Positions 1-8,257 are shown, numbered from the stretch's first letter. The stretch: 44,600 nucleotides of DNA from Desulfobulbaceae bacterium (GCA_011390165.1 JAABSV010000033.1:1-44600); one strand, 5' to 3'. The notes: generated from the sequence alone by a model not told the origin. Translations and numbers: made by a program.

Positions 1-303
1 GATGTCTTTACCCTGGTCGATGTCGAGGATGGCCGGATTGTCGAGGTTTCCCTGCTGGCCAACAGCGAACATGTCCAGGGTGGCTGTATGGTGCCGGTGC
101 AACTGCTGGCCGATAACCAGGTTCAGCGCCTGGTGGTGGGGGGGATTGGCATGCGGCCGTTGATGGGCTTCCGCCAGGTGGGCATCGATGTCTACTACGA
201 TGGCGAGCGCCGGGATATCCGCCCGGTGGTCGAAGATATGGTCGCCGGCAAGCTGCCGATGATCGGTGAAGATCAGGTCTGCGGCGGTGGCGGTGGCCAC
301 TGA
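1..303 (+). CDS. NifX/NifB-family (FeMo-cofactor-type) protein, 5' end cut off by the window
   Basis: The reading frame is open from base 1 and ends in TGA at 301-303, so about 100 C-terminal residues are visible. The fragment reads like the dinitrogenase iron-molybdenum cofactor family (small NifX/NifB C-terminal fold): it has a 'TLVDVEDGRIVEVSLLAN' strand pair, a central 'QRLVVGGIGMRPLMGF' segment and a polyglycine tail with one Cys and a terminal His (CGGGGGH). Stand-alone members of this family bind metal clusters and are often found beside Mrp/NBP35-type ATPases and not near nitrogenase. The next gene downstream is a second member, 39 bp away, so the two are probably co-transcribed. No nitrogenase gene is visible in the window, so a role in general Fe-S or metal-cluster handling is more likely than in FeMo-co synthesis. 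The family call is confident; the function is inference. Confidence 0.8.
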   Translation, partial: DVFTLVDVEDGRIVEVSLLANSEHVQGGCMVPVQLLADNQVQRLVVGGIGMRPLMGFRQVGIDVYYDGERRDIRPVVEDMVAGKLPMIGEDQVCGGGGGH

Positions 304-342
304 CCGGCAGCGCCCCGGCCTGGCCGGGAAAAGGAGGAGAAA

Positions 343-705
343 ATGAACGTTGCGGTAACCGCCAGGGGAAAAACCCTGGCCGACCAGGTGGACCCGCGCT
401 TCGGCCGGGCCCCGTGGATCGTCCTCGTTGATACCGAGAGCATGGCCGTTCTGCGTGCCCTTGACAACAGCGACAATGTCAACGCCTTCAAGGGGGCCGG
501 CATTCAGGCGGCAACGATGATTGCCGATGCCGGTGCCGAGGTGCTGCTCACCGGCTTCTGTGGCCCGAATGCCTTCAGGACCCTGGAGGCGGCGGGGATC
601 AAGGTGGTCAACGACACCACCGGCACGGTGGAGGAGGCGGTGCTGGCCTTCAAGCAGGGGCCGGTGCGCTACAGTGAGGCCGCCAATACCGACGGCCACT
701 GGTAG
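343..705 (+). CDS. NifX/NifB-family small metal-cluster protein
   Basis: This 120-residue protein starts at ATG 343, behind a strong Shine-Dalgarno (AAGGAGGAG) a few bases upstream. It has the whole small dinitrogenase iron-molybdenum cofactor fold: an N-terminal 'MNVAVTARG' strand, 'DPRFGRAPWIVLVD', the 'GAEVLLTGFCGPNAF' loop and a C-terminal 'GIKVV..TGTVEEAV' segment. This is the layout of MTH1175-like proteins. Cys77 in the 'TGFCGPNAF' loop is a candidate cluster or metal ligand. It is a paralogue of the partial gene immediately upstream, and pairs of this kind commonly sit together in anaerobes. It ends 288 bp before the next gene, so it is probably the last gene of its operon. The biochemical role of these solo proteins is poorly defined; cluster binding is a family-based inference. 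Confidence 0.85.
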   Translation: MNVAVTARGKTLADQVDPRFGRAPWIVLVDTESMAVLRALDNSDNVNAFKGAGIQAATMIADAGAEVLLTGFCGPNAFRTLEAAGIKVVNDTTGTVEEAVLAFKQGPVRYSEAANTDGHW

Positions 706-993
706 GGCAGGGGGGGGGGCGGCGGCCGCACTCTACCTCTGACCGATCGCATTTGCCAAGGTTTCTTCCCTTTTCAGGCCGCTCTACGCCGGAGTGCCGG
801 TAACTTCCGTGGCAAAAGGGTGAGAAGTCAGCTACAATGGGGTGCTGTGCAGGGGCTGGCCCGGTCGTTGACCGGCCTGTTCCGGGAGGGGCCGGACCGG
901 CCCAAACGACAAGATGCAGGCAGCGCTCCGGCAGGTGGCAACCGGCCCTCCGGAGAGGAACCGTGACCGTCAGCAGGCAGGGGTGGCAGGACG
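706..993. other. Intergenic spacer with GC-rich inverted repeats
   Basis: No gene is supported here. It opens with a run of G (about 710-719). It contains two perfect GC-rich inverted repeats: CCGGTC/GACCGG around 861-875, and GGGCCGG-A-CCGGCCC at 889-903. A TACAAT hexamer near 833 could be a -10 element, but no good -35 is spaced correctly. The hairpins would lie in the leader of the DUF2058 gene if that promoter is real. Confidence 0.4.
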
Positions 994-1554
994 ATGGGGA
1001 CAACATTCCAGGAGCAGCTACTGGCTCTCGGCCTGGTGAAGACCAAAGAGGTCAAGGAAGCCAGGAAGGAGCAGTACCAGAAGAAGAAGCAACAGCCGAA
1101 GCGGGTTGAAGTGGTGGACGAAAACCTGCTGCTTGCCCGGCAGGCGGAGGAGAAAAGGCGTCTCCGGACCCGTGCGCTCAACCTGGCCCGGGAAGAGAAA
1201 CTGCAGCGGCGGGCCGACGCGGCCCGAGCCAGACAGCTGGTGGAACAGCACCGCCTGGCCCTGCCCGGCAAGGGGGTAGCCTACCGCTTTCCGGTGGATG
1301 GGACGATCCACCGGATCTTTGTCGATGCGGCGATGGTGTCGGCCCTTGGTGACGGCCGTCTGGGAATCGTTGTTCTCGCCGAGCCGGAAAACCCCTTTGC
1401 GCTGGTGCCCCGGGAGATTGCCGAGAAGGTCAGGGAGCTGAGCGGCCAGTTCCATGTCTGCCTGAACAACCTGGCGGCTGCCCGGCCGGCGACGGCTGAC
1501 GACCCGGATGACCCCTATGCCGCCTACACCGTCCCCGATGACCTGATGTGGTAG
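994..1554 (+). CDS. DUF2058 (YaiL-like) protein
   Basis: The 186-residue product opens with 'MGTTFQEQLLALGLVKTKE', followed by a Lys/Gln-rich and then Arg/Glu-rich stretch (about residues 18-85) predicted to be a long charged helix. A compact C-terminal part (about 90-160) includes 'YRFPVDGTIHRIFVD' and 'LGIVVLAEP'. This order matches DUF2058, the YaiL family of nucleoid- or ribosome-associated proteins found in many proteobacteria. There is no signal peptide or membrane segment, so it should be cytoplasmic. The start has only a modest ribosome site (AGGACG). It is flanked upstream by a 288-bp spacer and converges on the next gene with 36 bp between stops. The family call rests on overall architecture; no enzymatic motif is present and the molecular function is unknown. 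Confidence 0.75.
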   Translation: MGTTFQEQLLALGLVKTKEVKEARKEQYQKKKQQPKRVEVVDENLLLARQAEEKRRLRTRALNLAREEKLQRRADAARARQLVEQHRLALPGKGVAYRFPVDGTIHRIFVDAAMVSALGDGRLGIVVLAEPENPFALVPREIAEKVRELSGQFHVCLNNLAAARPATADDPDDPYAAYTVPDDLMW

Positions 1555-1590
1555 TGTTGTGGTCGTGTGGGAGCGCTGTCGGCGCGCCGC

Positions 1591-2208
1591 TCAGCGGGCG
1601 GAGATCTCCGGCTGCAGGCGGAGTTCGATTGCCGCCGGTCTGGCAATGATATCGGTGATGTGGGTGTTGATGGTGATGGTATTGCTGCCGGTCTCGGCAA
1701 TGAGCGGGTCGAGCTGGTGGAGTCTGAGGGGAAACTCCCGGCCATTCAGCAGAGCGACCAGGGCCTGGCCGATATCGGCGTTGGCGCCGCTGCCGATGGT
1801 GGCCACATCCTGCACCACCGGCCGGATGTAGAGGGTCTGTTTTTCCGCCTCGAAACGGAGCTCGGCAATGGCTGAGAAGTCGATGGTTACCGCCCCCACC
1901 TTCAGGCGGATCTGGTGGCCGGCTATCTCGGTAACGAGAGCGAGGTTCTCGCCGCTCAGCTGCAGCCGGCAGGCGAGATGCCGGTCAGTCAGCCGCAGAT
2001 TATCGATGGCGATGATGGTGATATCGCCCTGAACCGATTTCGAGTTGGCATCGAGCCGCAGGGGGAGGACCGCCTGCGCCGCCCTGGCGATGACCACCTC
2101 CGGCAGGGTGAGGGTGATACTTTCTTCGGCCGGGGCAGCCCCGGCAGGGGCGGCAAAAAAGAGGACAAGGCTGAAAAGTGGCAACAGTTTGCGGAGAATA
2201 TGTGGCAT
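1591..2208 (-). CDS. Exported hypothetical protein
   Basis: This 205-residue protein has a clear Sec signal peptide: basic 'MPHILRK', a hydrophobic core 'LLPLFSLVLFF' and an Ala-rich cleavage region ending near residue 26. The mature part alternates short hydrophobic strands with polar residues ('ITLTLPEVVIARAAQAVLPLRLD', 'GDITIIAIDNLRL', 'GHQIRLKVGAVTIDFSAIAELRFE'). This suggests an all-beta or lipid-transfer-like fold resembling YceB/DUF1439-type periplasmic proteins, but I cannot assign a family. It converges with the DUF2058 gene and diverges from the helicase gene, whose likely ATG lies 107 bp away. No enzymatic motif or cysteine pair is apparent. It probably acts in the periplasm or at the outer membrane; the role is unknown. 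Confidence 0.7.
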   Translation of the reverse strand: MPHILRKLLPLFSLVLFFAAPAGAAPAEESITLTLPEVVIARAAQAVLPLRLDANSKSVQGDITIIAIDNLRLTDRHLACRLQLSGENLALVTEIAGHQIRLKVGAVTIDFSAIAELRFEAEKQTLYIRPVVQDVATIGSGANADIGQALVALLNGREFPLRLHQLDPLIAETGSNTITINTHITDIIARPAAIELRLQPEISAR

Positions 2209-2314
2209 GCGGCAGACCGGGGTTGAGGTTGTTGGCTATCGCTGTGAAGGTACCGACTCCCTGGCCAAAGCGCAAGCCATAATCGGTCCCTCCCGGCCGG
2301 AAGAGAGCCTTGCC

Positions 2315-3667
2315 ATGCCACCCACCCTCACCGTCAGCCACGATTGCCATCTCAGCGACATCGACCTCGATCTGGAGGTGGAGCTGAAGACCCGCCTGAC
2401 CATCGACAACCCCGAGTACCTCGCCGCCCAACGCTACGGCCGTTGGATCGGCAAAAAGATGAAGCCGCAGCTGAAGTATTATCAGCCTGTTCCCCGCGGT
2501 CTCCGCTTCCCGCGTGGCTTTGCCAACCAGGCGGTCCTCCTCTGCCGCCAACGCTACGGCAGCGACCCGACCATCATCGACCGTCGCCGGCAGCTGCCGG
2601 CGGTCGATTTCTCTTTCACCGGCGAACTGCGCCCCTACCAGCAGCAGGCAGTGGCGGCGGCACGGGGAAAATCCTTCGGGGTGATCGAGGCCGGCACCGG
2701 CAGCGGCAAGACGGTGATCGCCCTGGCCCTGATCGCCCAGCGAAAACAGCCCACCTGTGTCCTTGTCCACAGCCGCGAACTCCTCTACCAATGGCAGGAA
2801 CGGGCCCGGCAGTTTCTCGGCATTGAGGCGGGCCAGGTTGGTGACGGTCGCTTCCAGCCGGCGCCGTTGACCATTGCCATCGTCAACACCGCCCGCAAGA
2901 GAGTGGCGGAACTGGTTGAACTGTTCGGCCAGCTGATCGTCGACGAGTGCCATCGGGTCCCGGCCAGCCTCTTCACCGAGGTGGTCTGCCGCTTCGACTG
3001 CCACTACCTCCTTGGCCTCTCCGCCACCGCCTTCCGCAGCGACCATGAAAGTACCAAACTGATCTACTTCTTCCTCGGTGACCGGCTGCACCAGGTCGAT
3101 CAGGAGGCGCTGAAGGCCACCGGCGCGGTTCTTGCCCCGCAGGTGACCCGCACCAGCACCTCCTTTCACTACCGCTACCGGGGCGACTACCAGGCCCTGA
3201 TCAAGGCCCTGGTCAAACACGAGGGGCGCAACCGGCAGATACTCGACGATATCGCCCGGGAGGCGGCGGGTGGCGACAGCGGTACCATCCTGGTGGTCTC
3301 CGATCGGGTAAGCCACTGCCGACTCTTTGTCGACAAGCTGCGCGGCGGCAAGATCAACACCGAGCTGCTCCACGGCCAGTTACCCGCCGAGCAGCGCAGC
3401 GAGATTGTCGAGGCGGTTCGCCGGGGGGAGGTACGGGTACTGGTGGCCACCCTGCAGCTGATCGGCGAGGGCTTTGACTGTCCCGGGCTCACCAGCCTTT
3501 TTCTCACCACTCCGATCAGTTTCGAGGGGCGCCTGCTGCAGGTCATCGGCCGGATTATCCGCCCGGCGGCCAACAAGCAGGCACGGGTGTTTGACTATAT
3601 CGACGAAAACATCCCCGCCCTGCTCCGCTCCGCCCAGGCAAGAAGCCTGATCCTGAGCAAGTTATAG
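2315..3667 (+). CDS. SF2 DEAD/DEAH-type helicase (XPB/RadD-like)
   Basis: ATG 2315 has GAAGAGAG upstream and gives 450 residues; the frame is open further upstream but would overlap the promoter and coding region of the divergent gene. All core SF2 motifs are present: Q-type 'LRPYQQQAV' (about 105), Walker A GTGSGKT (127-133), DECH (210-213), SAT (236-238), the motif IV-V region 'RVLVATLQLIGEGFD' (about 374-388) and motif VI QVIGRIIRP (409-417). The layout, a small N-terminal domain of about 95 residues followed by one compact two-lobe helicase, resembles XPB-like and RadD-like DNA helicases associated with repair. No nuclease or methylase partner lies nearby, so a restriction-system role is not supported. 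It is probably a monocistronic cytoplasmic ATP-dependent helicase or translocase; the substrate cannot be read from sequence. Confidence 0.85.
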   Translation: MPPTLTVSHDCHLSDIDLDLEVELKTRLTIDNPEYLAAQRYGRWIGKKMKPQLKYYQPVPRGLRFPRGFANQAVLLCRQRYGSDPTIIDRRRQLPAVDFSFTGELRPYQQQAVAAARGKSFGVIEAGTGSGKTVIALALIAQRKQPTCVLVHSRELLYQWQERARQFLGIEAGQVGDGRFQPAPLTIAIVNTARKRVAELVELFGQLIVDECHRVPASLFTEVVCRFDCHYLLGLSATAFRSDHESTKLIYFFLGDRLHQVDQEALKATGAVLAPQVTRTSTSFHYRYRGDYQALIKALVKHEGRNRQILDDIAREAAGGDSGTILVVSDRVSHCRLFVDKLRGGKINTELLHGQLPAEQRSEIVEAVRRGEVRVLVATLQLIGEGFDCPGLTSLFLTTPISFEGRLLQVIGRIIRPAANKQARVFDYIDENIPALLRSAQARSLILSKL

Positions 3668-3837
3668 ACCGCCCCTCAGCTGACTGAAGCCCGCCCCTTC
3701 GACGCCTTTTTGAGGTCGCATGCTTAAGCCGGGCCGCACGGCCGGCCGAGTGTTGCCGGCGGTGTTCTCTGCCGTCCCGCTCGACAGGCCGCTGCTGCCG
3801 GGGCTGGGGGTCGGCCGGGGCTGCGTTGATCAGAGCC
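3668..3837. other. Intergenic spacer upstream of the typA promoter
   Basis: GC-rich stretch between the helicase stop and the typA promoter. A long reverse-strand reading frame (3724-3936) exists but has Pro/Ala/Arg-rich, low-information composition and lies over the promoter, so I do not call it. I see no terminator with a convincing stem and T-run after the helicase gene. Confidence 0.4.
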
Positions 3838-3866
3838 TTGCGCCGATAACCAAAGCGTGGTATTAT
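3838..3866 (+). promoter_or_regulatory. Predicted sigma-70 promoter of typA
   Basis: TTGCGC at 3838-3843 and TATTAT at 3861-3866 are separated by exactly 17 bp. The -10 matches the consensus in five of six positions; the -35 is weaker. Initiation would fall near 3873, leaving a leader of roughly 120 nt before the typA ATG at 3993. The AT-rich patch in an otherwise very GC-rich spacer supports the call. Confidence 0.6.
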
Positions 3867-3992
3867 TGTCCTCTTTTGGTTTAATCATATACCCTCCTCG
3901 GTCCTGCCAGTTTCCTTTCACGACAACCAGGTCCATTTCCCGCAGTGTATGGGGTGCCGAGTTGCACTCCCGGAGGCCCTCAGGGCAACAGT

Positions 3993-5801
3993 ATGGAGCA
4001 GAGTAAAATTCGTAATGTGGCGATTATTGCCCACGTCGACCATGGCAAAACCACCCTGGTCGATCAGTTGTTTAGAAATTCCGGGATGTTTCGGGATAAC
4101 CAGGAGGTTTCCGAACGGCTGATGGACTCCATGGACCTGGAACGGGAACGGGGGATCACCATCACCGCCAAAAACGGATCCTATCTCTACCGCGACTACT
4201 GGATCAACATCATCGACACCCCCGGCCATGCCGACTTCGGCGGCCAGGTGGAGCGGGTGCTGCGCATGGCCGATGGCGCCCTGCTGCTGGTCGATGCCCA
4301 GGAGGGGCCGATGCCGCAGACCTACTTCGTCCTGAAAAAGGCGCTGGAGAACCATCTGCCGGTGATCGTGGTGATCAACAAGATCGACAAACCGGCGGCG
4401 CGCTGCCCCTGGGCGGTGGACGCGGTCTTCGATCTCTTTGCCAAACTGAACGCCCCTGACCATATTCTCGATTTTCCGGTGGTCTATACCTCGGCAAAGA
4501 GCGGCTACGCCCTGCTCGACCCGGGCGACCCGATACCACCCGGGGGGGGGATGGACCACATCTCCCAGATGATCGTCGACCATATCCCGGCCCCGAGCGG
4601 GTCAGTGACCGAACCCTTGCAGATGCAGGTGGGCACCATCGACTACTCTCCCTATCTCGGTCGGCTGGGGATTGGCAAGGTGATCAACGGCACCATGCGG
4701 CTGAACCAGCCCATCGTCGTGGCCCGCCGCGACGGCTCCATCAAGCCGGTGCGGATCGCCAAGATCTTTCGCTTTGCCTGCGACCAGAAGGTTGCCGTGG
4801 AGAGTGCCGGGGTCGGTGAGATCGTTGCCGTGGCCGGGATGGAGGATGTCACCGTCGGGGTGACCTTCACCGATTCCGACAACCCCCGTCCTCTCCCCCT
4901 GATCAGCATCGATCCGCCGACCATTTCGATGAATTTCATCCCCAATGACTCCCCCTTTGCCGGCCGCGAGGGGCGCTTTGTCACCTCCCGCCATATCGGT
5001 GATCGACTGGCCCGGGAGATTCTTTCCGACGTTGCCCTGCACTGCGAGCCTTTGGCCGATGCAGTGGGGTTCAAGGTTTCCGGCCGGGGCGAGTTGCACC
5101 TTTCGATCCTCATCGAGAAGATGCGCCGGGAAGGGTATGAGTTCCAGGTCACCAGGCCGCGGGTGATCTTCCGCGAAGAGGAAGGGCAGTTGCTCGAACC
5201 CTTCGAGAAGTTGACCGTCGATGTCGACGAGCAGTTCCAGGGGGCGGTGATCGAAAAACTGGGCCGGCTCAAGGGGCAGATGGAAGAGATGGACAGCAGC
5301 GGCGGCCTGGTGCGGATGGTCTTCAATATCCCCACCCGCGGCCTGCTCGGCTACCGTTCCGAGTTTATGACCGACACCAAGGGGATGGGGATGATGTCCT
5401 ATATCTTTTCCGCCTACGCCCCCTATGCCGGTGACATCATCAACCGGGTCAACGGGGTGCTGCTGGTCAAAGAACCCTGCACGGCGGTGGCCTACGCCCT
5501 GTTCAATCTCCAGGAGCGGGGCAGACTCTTCATCCACCCCGGGGCGCCGCTCTATCCCGGCCAGATCATCGGTGAGCACAGCCGTTCCGGCGATTTGGTG
5601 GTCAATCCGGCCAAGGGGAAAAAACTGACCAATATGCGCGCCTCCGGTTCCGACGAGGCGGTGGTGCTCACCCCGCCGGTTACCATGTCCCTCGAGGAGT
5701 GCATCGCCTATATCAACGATGACGAGCTGGTGGAAGTGACCCCGGCCTCCATCCGCCTCCGCAAGGGGCCGGGACAGAAACTGCGAGGAGAAAGAGGATG
5801 A
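3993..5801 (+). CDS. typA: Ribosome-associated translational GTPase TypA/BipA
   Basis: The 602-residue product has the usual TypA/BipA length. G-domain motifs are complete: P-loop AHVDHGKTT (13-21), the switch I '[12 protein letters not shown]', DTPGH of G3, and NKID of G4. They are followed by beta-barrel, EF-G III/V-like domains and the TypA-specific C-terminal domain ('[18 protein letters not shown]', '[10 protein letters not shown]'). The ATG at 3993 gives the typical start '[20 protein letters not shown]'. An in-frame ATG at 3945 would add 16 residues and is less likely. TypA is a GTPase that binds the 70S ribosome near the A site and supports ribosome assembly and growth under stress or cold. 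Its stop overlaps the start of a tiny membrane ORF (ATGA), implying translational coupling. Transcription is probably from the promoter at 3838-3866. Confidence 0.97.
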   Translation: MEQSKIRNVAIIAHVDHGKTTLVDQLFRNSGMFRDNQEVSERLMDSMDLERERGITITAKNGSYLYRDYWINIIDTPGHADFGGQVERVLRMADGALLLVDAQEGPMPQTYFVLKKALENHLPVIVVINKIDKPAARCPWAVDAVFDLFAKLNAPDHILDFPVVYTSAKSGYALLDPGDPIPPGGGMDHISQMIVDHIPAPSGSVTEPLQMQVGTIDYSPYLGRLGIGKVINGTMRLNQPIVVARRDGSIKPVRIAKIFRFACDQKVAVESAGVGEIVAVAGMEDVTVGVTFTDSDNPRPLPLISIDPPTISMNFIPNDSPFAGREGRFVTSRHIGDRLAREILSDVALHCEPLADAVGFKVSGRGELHLSILIEKMRREGYEFQVTRPRVIFREEEGQLLEPFEKLTVDVDEQFQGAVIEKLGRLKGQMEEMDSSGGLVRMVFNIPTRGLLGYRSEFMTDTKGMGMMSYIFSAYAPYAGDIINRVNGVLLVKEPCTAVAYALFNLQERGRLFIHPGAPLYPGQIIGEHSRSGDLVVNPAKGKKLTNMRASGSDEAVVLTPPVTMSLEECIAYINDDELVEVTPASIRLRKGPGQKLRGERG

Positions 5802-5893
5802 AAGAGATACTGCTGTTCATCGGGGCCGGCCTGGCCGGCCTGGTCACCTTCTGGCTGATTGGCAGAAAATTCGGCAGCGACTGCACACCCTGA
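5798..5893 (+). CDS. Small single-span membrane peptide coupled to typA
   Basis: An ATG at 5798 overlaps the typA stop in an ATGA arrangement, and AAAGAGG lies directly upstream. The reading frame encodes 31 residues: '[19 protein letters not shown]' followed by 'LIGRKFGSDCTP' and a TGA. It has one hydrophobic span of about 18 residues with GxxxG-like Gly/Ala spacing and a positively charged border, the composition of a genuine small membrane protein. It is too short for standard gene finders. I recognise no family. The overlap with typA suggests co-translation, but no functional link is known. Coding status should be treated as a plausible prediction. Confidence 0.5.
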   Translation: MKEILLFIGAGLAGLVTFWLIGRKFGSDCTP

Positions 5894-5959
5894 ATGCTGC
5901 TCTACGGGTCCATAGGTATGGGCCTGCTCAGCTACTGGCTGCTGCGCGCCCTCTTCTGA
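5894..5959 (+). CDS. Second tiny hydrophobic ORF directly after the typA-coupled peptide
   Basis: The next ATG follows the TGA of the 31-residue ORF without a spacer (TGA-ATG) and stays in the same frame. It encodes 21 residues, '[20 protein letters not shown]' plus Phe, ending in TGA at 5957-5959. The peptide is again hydrophobic with a final Arg. Its 3' part overlaps the end of the Nudix gene on the other strand. It could be a separate leaderless-coupled peptide, or the two ORFs could be the halves of a two-span protein interrupted by a stop. It has no ribosome site of its own beyond coupling, so confidence is low. Confidence 0.3.
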   Translation: MLLYGSIGMGLLSYWLLRALF

Positions 5960-6390
5960 TCACCAGCCCCCTTTTTCCTGCGGAAATAATCGGCCAGGAT
6001 GGTGGCGTGGTCAAAGGCCAGGGGGGGCAGTTCCTCGGCGGTGAAGAGGCGGGCCCGGGCGGCGTCGTCGCCGGCCCGGGGGGTGCCCGTTGCCTGGCCG
6101 ATGAAGACGGTGGAGGCGGTGTGCAGGCGGGGGTCCCGGCCCGGGTCGGAGTAGGTGTGGAACTGCGCGAGCCCCTCCACCTCCAGACCGGTCTCCTCCC
6201 GGGCCTCGCGGCGTGCCGCCGCCTCGAAAGACTCCCCGTAGTCGACAAAGCCGCCCGGCAAAGCCCAGCCGGGTGGGGGGTTGCGCCGCTCGATGAGGAC
6301 GATCCGCTCCCCCACCTCGATGATGATGTCGACGGTGGGGACCGGGTTGCGGTAACCCGGCAGGGGCCGATTACAGTGGGGGCAGTCCAT
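5932..6390 (-). CDS. Nudix hydrolase (ADP-ribose pyrophosphatase-like)
   Basis: The protein has 152 residues with a full Nudix box GX5EX7REUXEEXGU at residues 47-69 (G47, E53, R61-E62, E65-E66, G68), which binds the catalytic Mg2+. The preceding '[11 protein letters not shown]' is typical of ADP-ribose and NADH pyrophosphatase relatives. A short N-terminal CPHC (Cys3/Cys6) suggests half of a zinc site or a reduced zinc-ribbon remnant. Enzymes of this family hydrolyse nucleoside diphosphates linked to another moiety, in the cytoplasm. It is the last gene of a three-gene overlapping set: its start overlaps the HAD gene by 20 bp. The pairing with a deoxynucleotidase-like HAD hints at nucleotide-pool housekeeping, which is inference. 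The extreme C-terminus is Lys/Arg-rich and overlaps the tiny ORF on the other strand. Confidence 0.9.
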   Translation of the reverse strand: MDCPHCNRPLPGYRNPVPTVDIIIEVGERIVLIERRNPPPGWALPGGFVDYGESFEAAARREAREETGLEVEGLAQFHTYSDPGRDPRLHTASTVFIGQATGTPRAGDDAARARLFTAEELPPLAFDHATILADYFRRKKGAGDQKRARSSQ

Positions 6391-7003
6391 GCTCTTCCTC
6401 TTCGCAGTGGTCGACCAGGGCGACGATCTCCTCCCAGTTGCTGACCATCGGCAGGTTGTGGCGGTCCCGGTTCCAAGGCTGACTGAAGACGAAGGGGTAG
6501 ATATTCTCCTCGGCCAGCCGGCGGCAGGTTTCGGCCCGGTCGTCGATAAAGTAGCGGATTCGGTGCGTCCGGATGTGGCGAAGCTTGTCGTCGTGATCGC
6601 CGGTGGCCACCACCCGCACCTGTTCCCGGGTTGTCGCCGGCAGGAGATGGTCGAGCCAGTCGTGGACCGGTTCGATTGTCGGCCGGGCGGTTATCACCGT
6701 CAGCGGCGCCACCCTGGCCAGTCTGCTCAGGGCTCTGGCTGCCCCGGGCATCTCCTGCAGGCCGCAGCCCACCGAATCGGTGAGGATGTCGATGAAGATC
6801 TGCTCGACCACCGCCGCCGGAATGGCCAGGCAGTCGGCCAGTTCGAAGCAGGTGATATCCTCCGGCCGATAGCCGCAGTAGCCATATTCCCGGCAGGCCA
6901 GGCGGACAAAGGCCTCGGCGGTGTCGGCGATCACCCCGTCGAAATCAAAGCCCAGCTCGCAGACGGCAATGGGCTTCCGGCCGCTACCGTTTCCACCGGT
7001 CAT
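6371..7003 (-). CDS. HAD-family hydrolase, 5'(3')-deoxyribonucleotidase-like
   Basis: The 210-residue HAD protein has motif I '[12 protein letters not shown]' with Asp20 and Asp22, motif II 'LTVITARP' with Thr105, Lys140 in the motif III region, and a motif IV-like '[11 protein letters not shown]' with Asp154/Asp155. The cap and spacing resemble NT5C-type (5'(3')-deoxyribonucleotidase) and 'YqfW/putative 5'-nucleotidase' HADs. The expected reaction is phosphate-ester hydrolysis on a (deoxy)nucleotide or another small phosphorylated metabolite in the cytoplasm. Its ATG overlaps the stop of the upstream exported-protein gene by 4 bp (ATGA) and its 3' end overlaps the Nudix start by 20 bp, so the three genes are almost surely co-transcribed and translationally coupled. 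Substrate specificity is not determined by the sequence. Confidence 0.85.
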   Translation of the reverse strand: MTGGNGSGRKPIAVCELGFDFDGVIADTAEAFVRLACREYGYCGYRPEDITCFELADCLAIPAAVVEQIFIDILTDSVGCGLQEMPGAARALSRLARVAPLTVITARPTIEPVHDWLDHLLPATTREQVRVVATGDHDDKLRHIRTHRIRYFIDDRAETCRRLAEENIYPFVFSQPWNRDRHNLPMVSNWEEIVALVDHCEEEEHGLPPL

Positions 7004-7887
7004 GGCTGGACCGTGCTCGCCTCTTCGATGATTGCCTGGTAGCTGTAGCCGGCACCGAAATCGCGATTGGCGGCAAGCACCCCCTCCATGGTGACCACAC
7101 TCTCCACCGCCACCGTTTCGCTGCTGGTGAGCACCAGATCGTGGCTGTTCTCCATCGGGTTGCCGCTGCCGTCCTGAAGGTGGAGCCAGTTCCGACCCAT
7201 GATCTGCGGGCTGAACTTCACCACCTTGCCGCGGACCTGCACCTTCTGCCCGGCCAGTTCTTCCGCCCGGGCAAAGATCTCGGCCACGGTGTAGCCGTTC
7301 TCGGCCGGGGCACGTTCAATACGCACCTCGGTCAAGGGAACCACCGCCGCCTGGCTGCCGCCGGAGACCTCCGGCAGGTTGGCCGGGCTTGTGGCCGGGC
7401 TTGGTTGCCCGGACTCAGCCTTGATGGCGGCGGCAAAACTCTCTTCCGGGGCGGTGCCGGCTGACGCGGCCACTGCTTTCGCCGCTGCCGGCGCTTCGGC
7501 CAGGCCGGGAGAGAAGAGAATGGCCGGGAAGGTACGCTGCAGGCTGCTGCTGGTGAAGTTCTCCATCACCATCCCCTCGTAAAAGTGCACCACAGTGCCG
7601 GCCGTCACCTCGGTTTCCGGTATCGCCACCCAGCTCTGACCAATCCCCTCGGCGACCAGCATATAGGTGTAGCCGGCGCTGTTCATGGTTTCGACGACGG
7701 TACCTCCGCGTACCGGCAATTTTTCTGTCGCCTCGGCTTTACCGGCCATCCCTGTCATACTCTCTTTGGGCATTGATTCGGCCTGGCCGGTCAGGCCGCA
7801 GAGGAGGGTGAGGGTGAGGAGTGCCGAGAGGGAAAAGAGTCTGGCTGTTGCTCGTCTGGCTGTTGTTCGTCTGGTTGTTGCTGGCAT
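7000..7887 (-). CDS. Exported protein with NrfJ-like and OB-fold domains
   Basis: ATG 7887 is preferred over earlier in-frame starts up to 7950 because GGAG sits seven bases upstream. It gives 295 residues starting MPATTRRTTARR, with a basic n-region followed by a hydrophobic core 'LFSLSALLTLTLLCGL' and a probable cleavage near residue 38. The first mature domain ('GGTVVETMNSAGYTYMLV', 'SWVAIPETEVTAGTVV') resembles the repeat domain of NrfJ-type periplasmic proteins. An Ala/Pro/Ser-rich linker (about 130-190) leads to a C-terminal OB-fold ('AEELAGQKVQVRGKVVKFSP', 'NWLHLQDGSGNP'). The same two-part architecture occurs in exported proteins of metal- and nitrogen-oxide-reducing anaerobes. It heads the cluster with the HAD and Nudix genes. 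Its upstream side carries a short direct repeat (GACCATTCAA twice) near 7900-7920. The function is unknown. Confidence 0.75.
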   Translation of the reverse strand: MPATTRRTTARRATARLFSLSALLTLTLLCGLTGQAESMPKESMTGMAGKAEATEKLPVRGGTVVETMNSAGYTYMLVAEGIGQSWVAIPETEVTAGTVVHFYEGMVMENFTSSSLQRTFPAILFSPGLAEAPAAAKAVAASAGTAPEESFAAAIKAESGQPSPATSPANLPEVSGGSQAAVVPLTEVRIERAPAENGYTVAEIFARAEELAGQKVQVRGKVVKFSPQIMGRNWLHLQDGSGNPMENSHDLVLTSSETVAVESVVTMEGVLAANRDFGAGYSYQAIIEEASTVQP

Positions 7888-8033
7888 GCATCTGCTCCAT
7901 CTTGAATGGTCTTGAATGGTCATGTTGATTCGCTGTTGCTGTGTTTGCACCTATCGGTGTATGCCAGCCAGGGTAACTTTGCCCGGGTGGCTAGTCGTTG
8001 CTGCCGTCTCCGCTGCTTTGGTGCACCTTGCCC

Positions 8034-8214
8034 GGCGGCTGGCCCTTCCTGCCGATTGCAGTGCTTCGGCCTGATCGTCAGGGCGGCGGGGCCGGCAGAC
8101 GGGCCATCCCTGGCCCGACCGCCGGTTGCCGACATCCTGTCGGCAACCCTTCGGGCCTTGTTCCCCGCCCTGCCGGGCCTTTCGCAATGCAATCGTCAGC
8201 AAGGACCAACCGCC
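8034..8214. repeat. Dispersed structured element, copy 1
   Basis: The element is about 181 bp. Outer arms 8034-8064 and 8184-8214 are inverted copies (26 of 31 positions pair). Inside are two perfect hairpins: C+GGGCCA/TGGCCC+G (8100-8106 with 8111-8117, TCCC loop) and GGTTGCCGAC/GTCGGCAACC (8124-8133 with 8139-8148, ATCCT loop). An inner stem pairs GCGGGG (8086-8091) with CCCCGC (8163-8168). The core 8058-8190 aligns without gaps to 30428-30560, with 14 mismatches by eye, several of them compensatory. It lies in the spacer 7888-8419, between two minus-strand genes. It may be a fold-back mobile element, a bacterial interspersed palindromic repeat or a structured RNA. The rest of the spacer upstream (7888-8033) shows nothing else I can name. 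Confidence 0.8.
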
Positions 8215-8257
8215 CGTTGACCGCCCGAGGACCGTCCGTGGACCAGACTTGGGGCCC

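Noticed and set aside
710..719. Phase-variable poly-G tract
   Set aside because: It lies outside any gene and does not sit in a clear promoter spacer, so there is no basis for phase variation.
837..993. A cyclic-di-GMP or cobalamin riboswitch in the leader of the DUF2058 gene
   Set aside because: GC-rich hairpins are present, but the conserved sequences of those riboswitches cannot be found.
2000..3373. A 457-residue open frame on the minus strand opposite the helicase
   Set aside because: It is the antisense shadow of a gene with all SF2 helicase motifs, and its own sequence has no domain and a Gly/Val/Glu-biased composition typical of GC-rich antisense frames.
5891..5893. Selenocysteine readthrough of the TGA between the two tiny ORFs after typA
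   Set aside because: No SECIS-like hairpin immediately downstream was evident, and an ATG follows directly, which explains the arrangement without readthrough.
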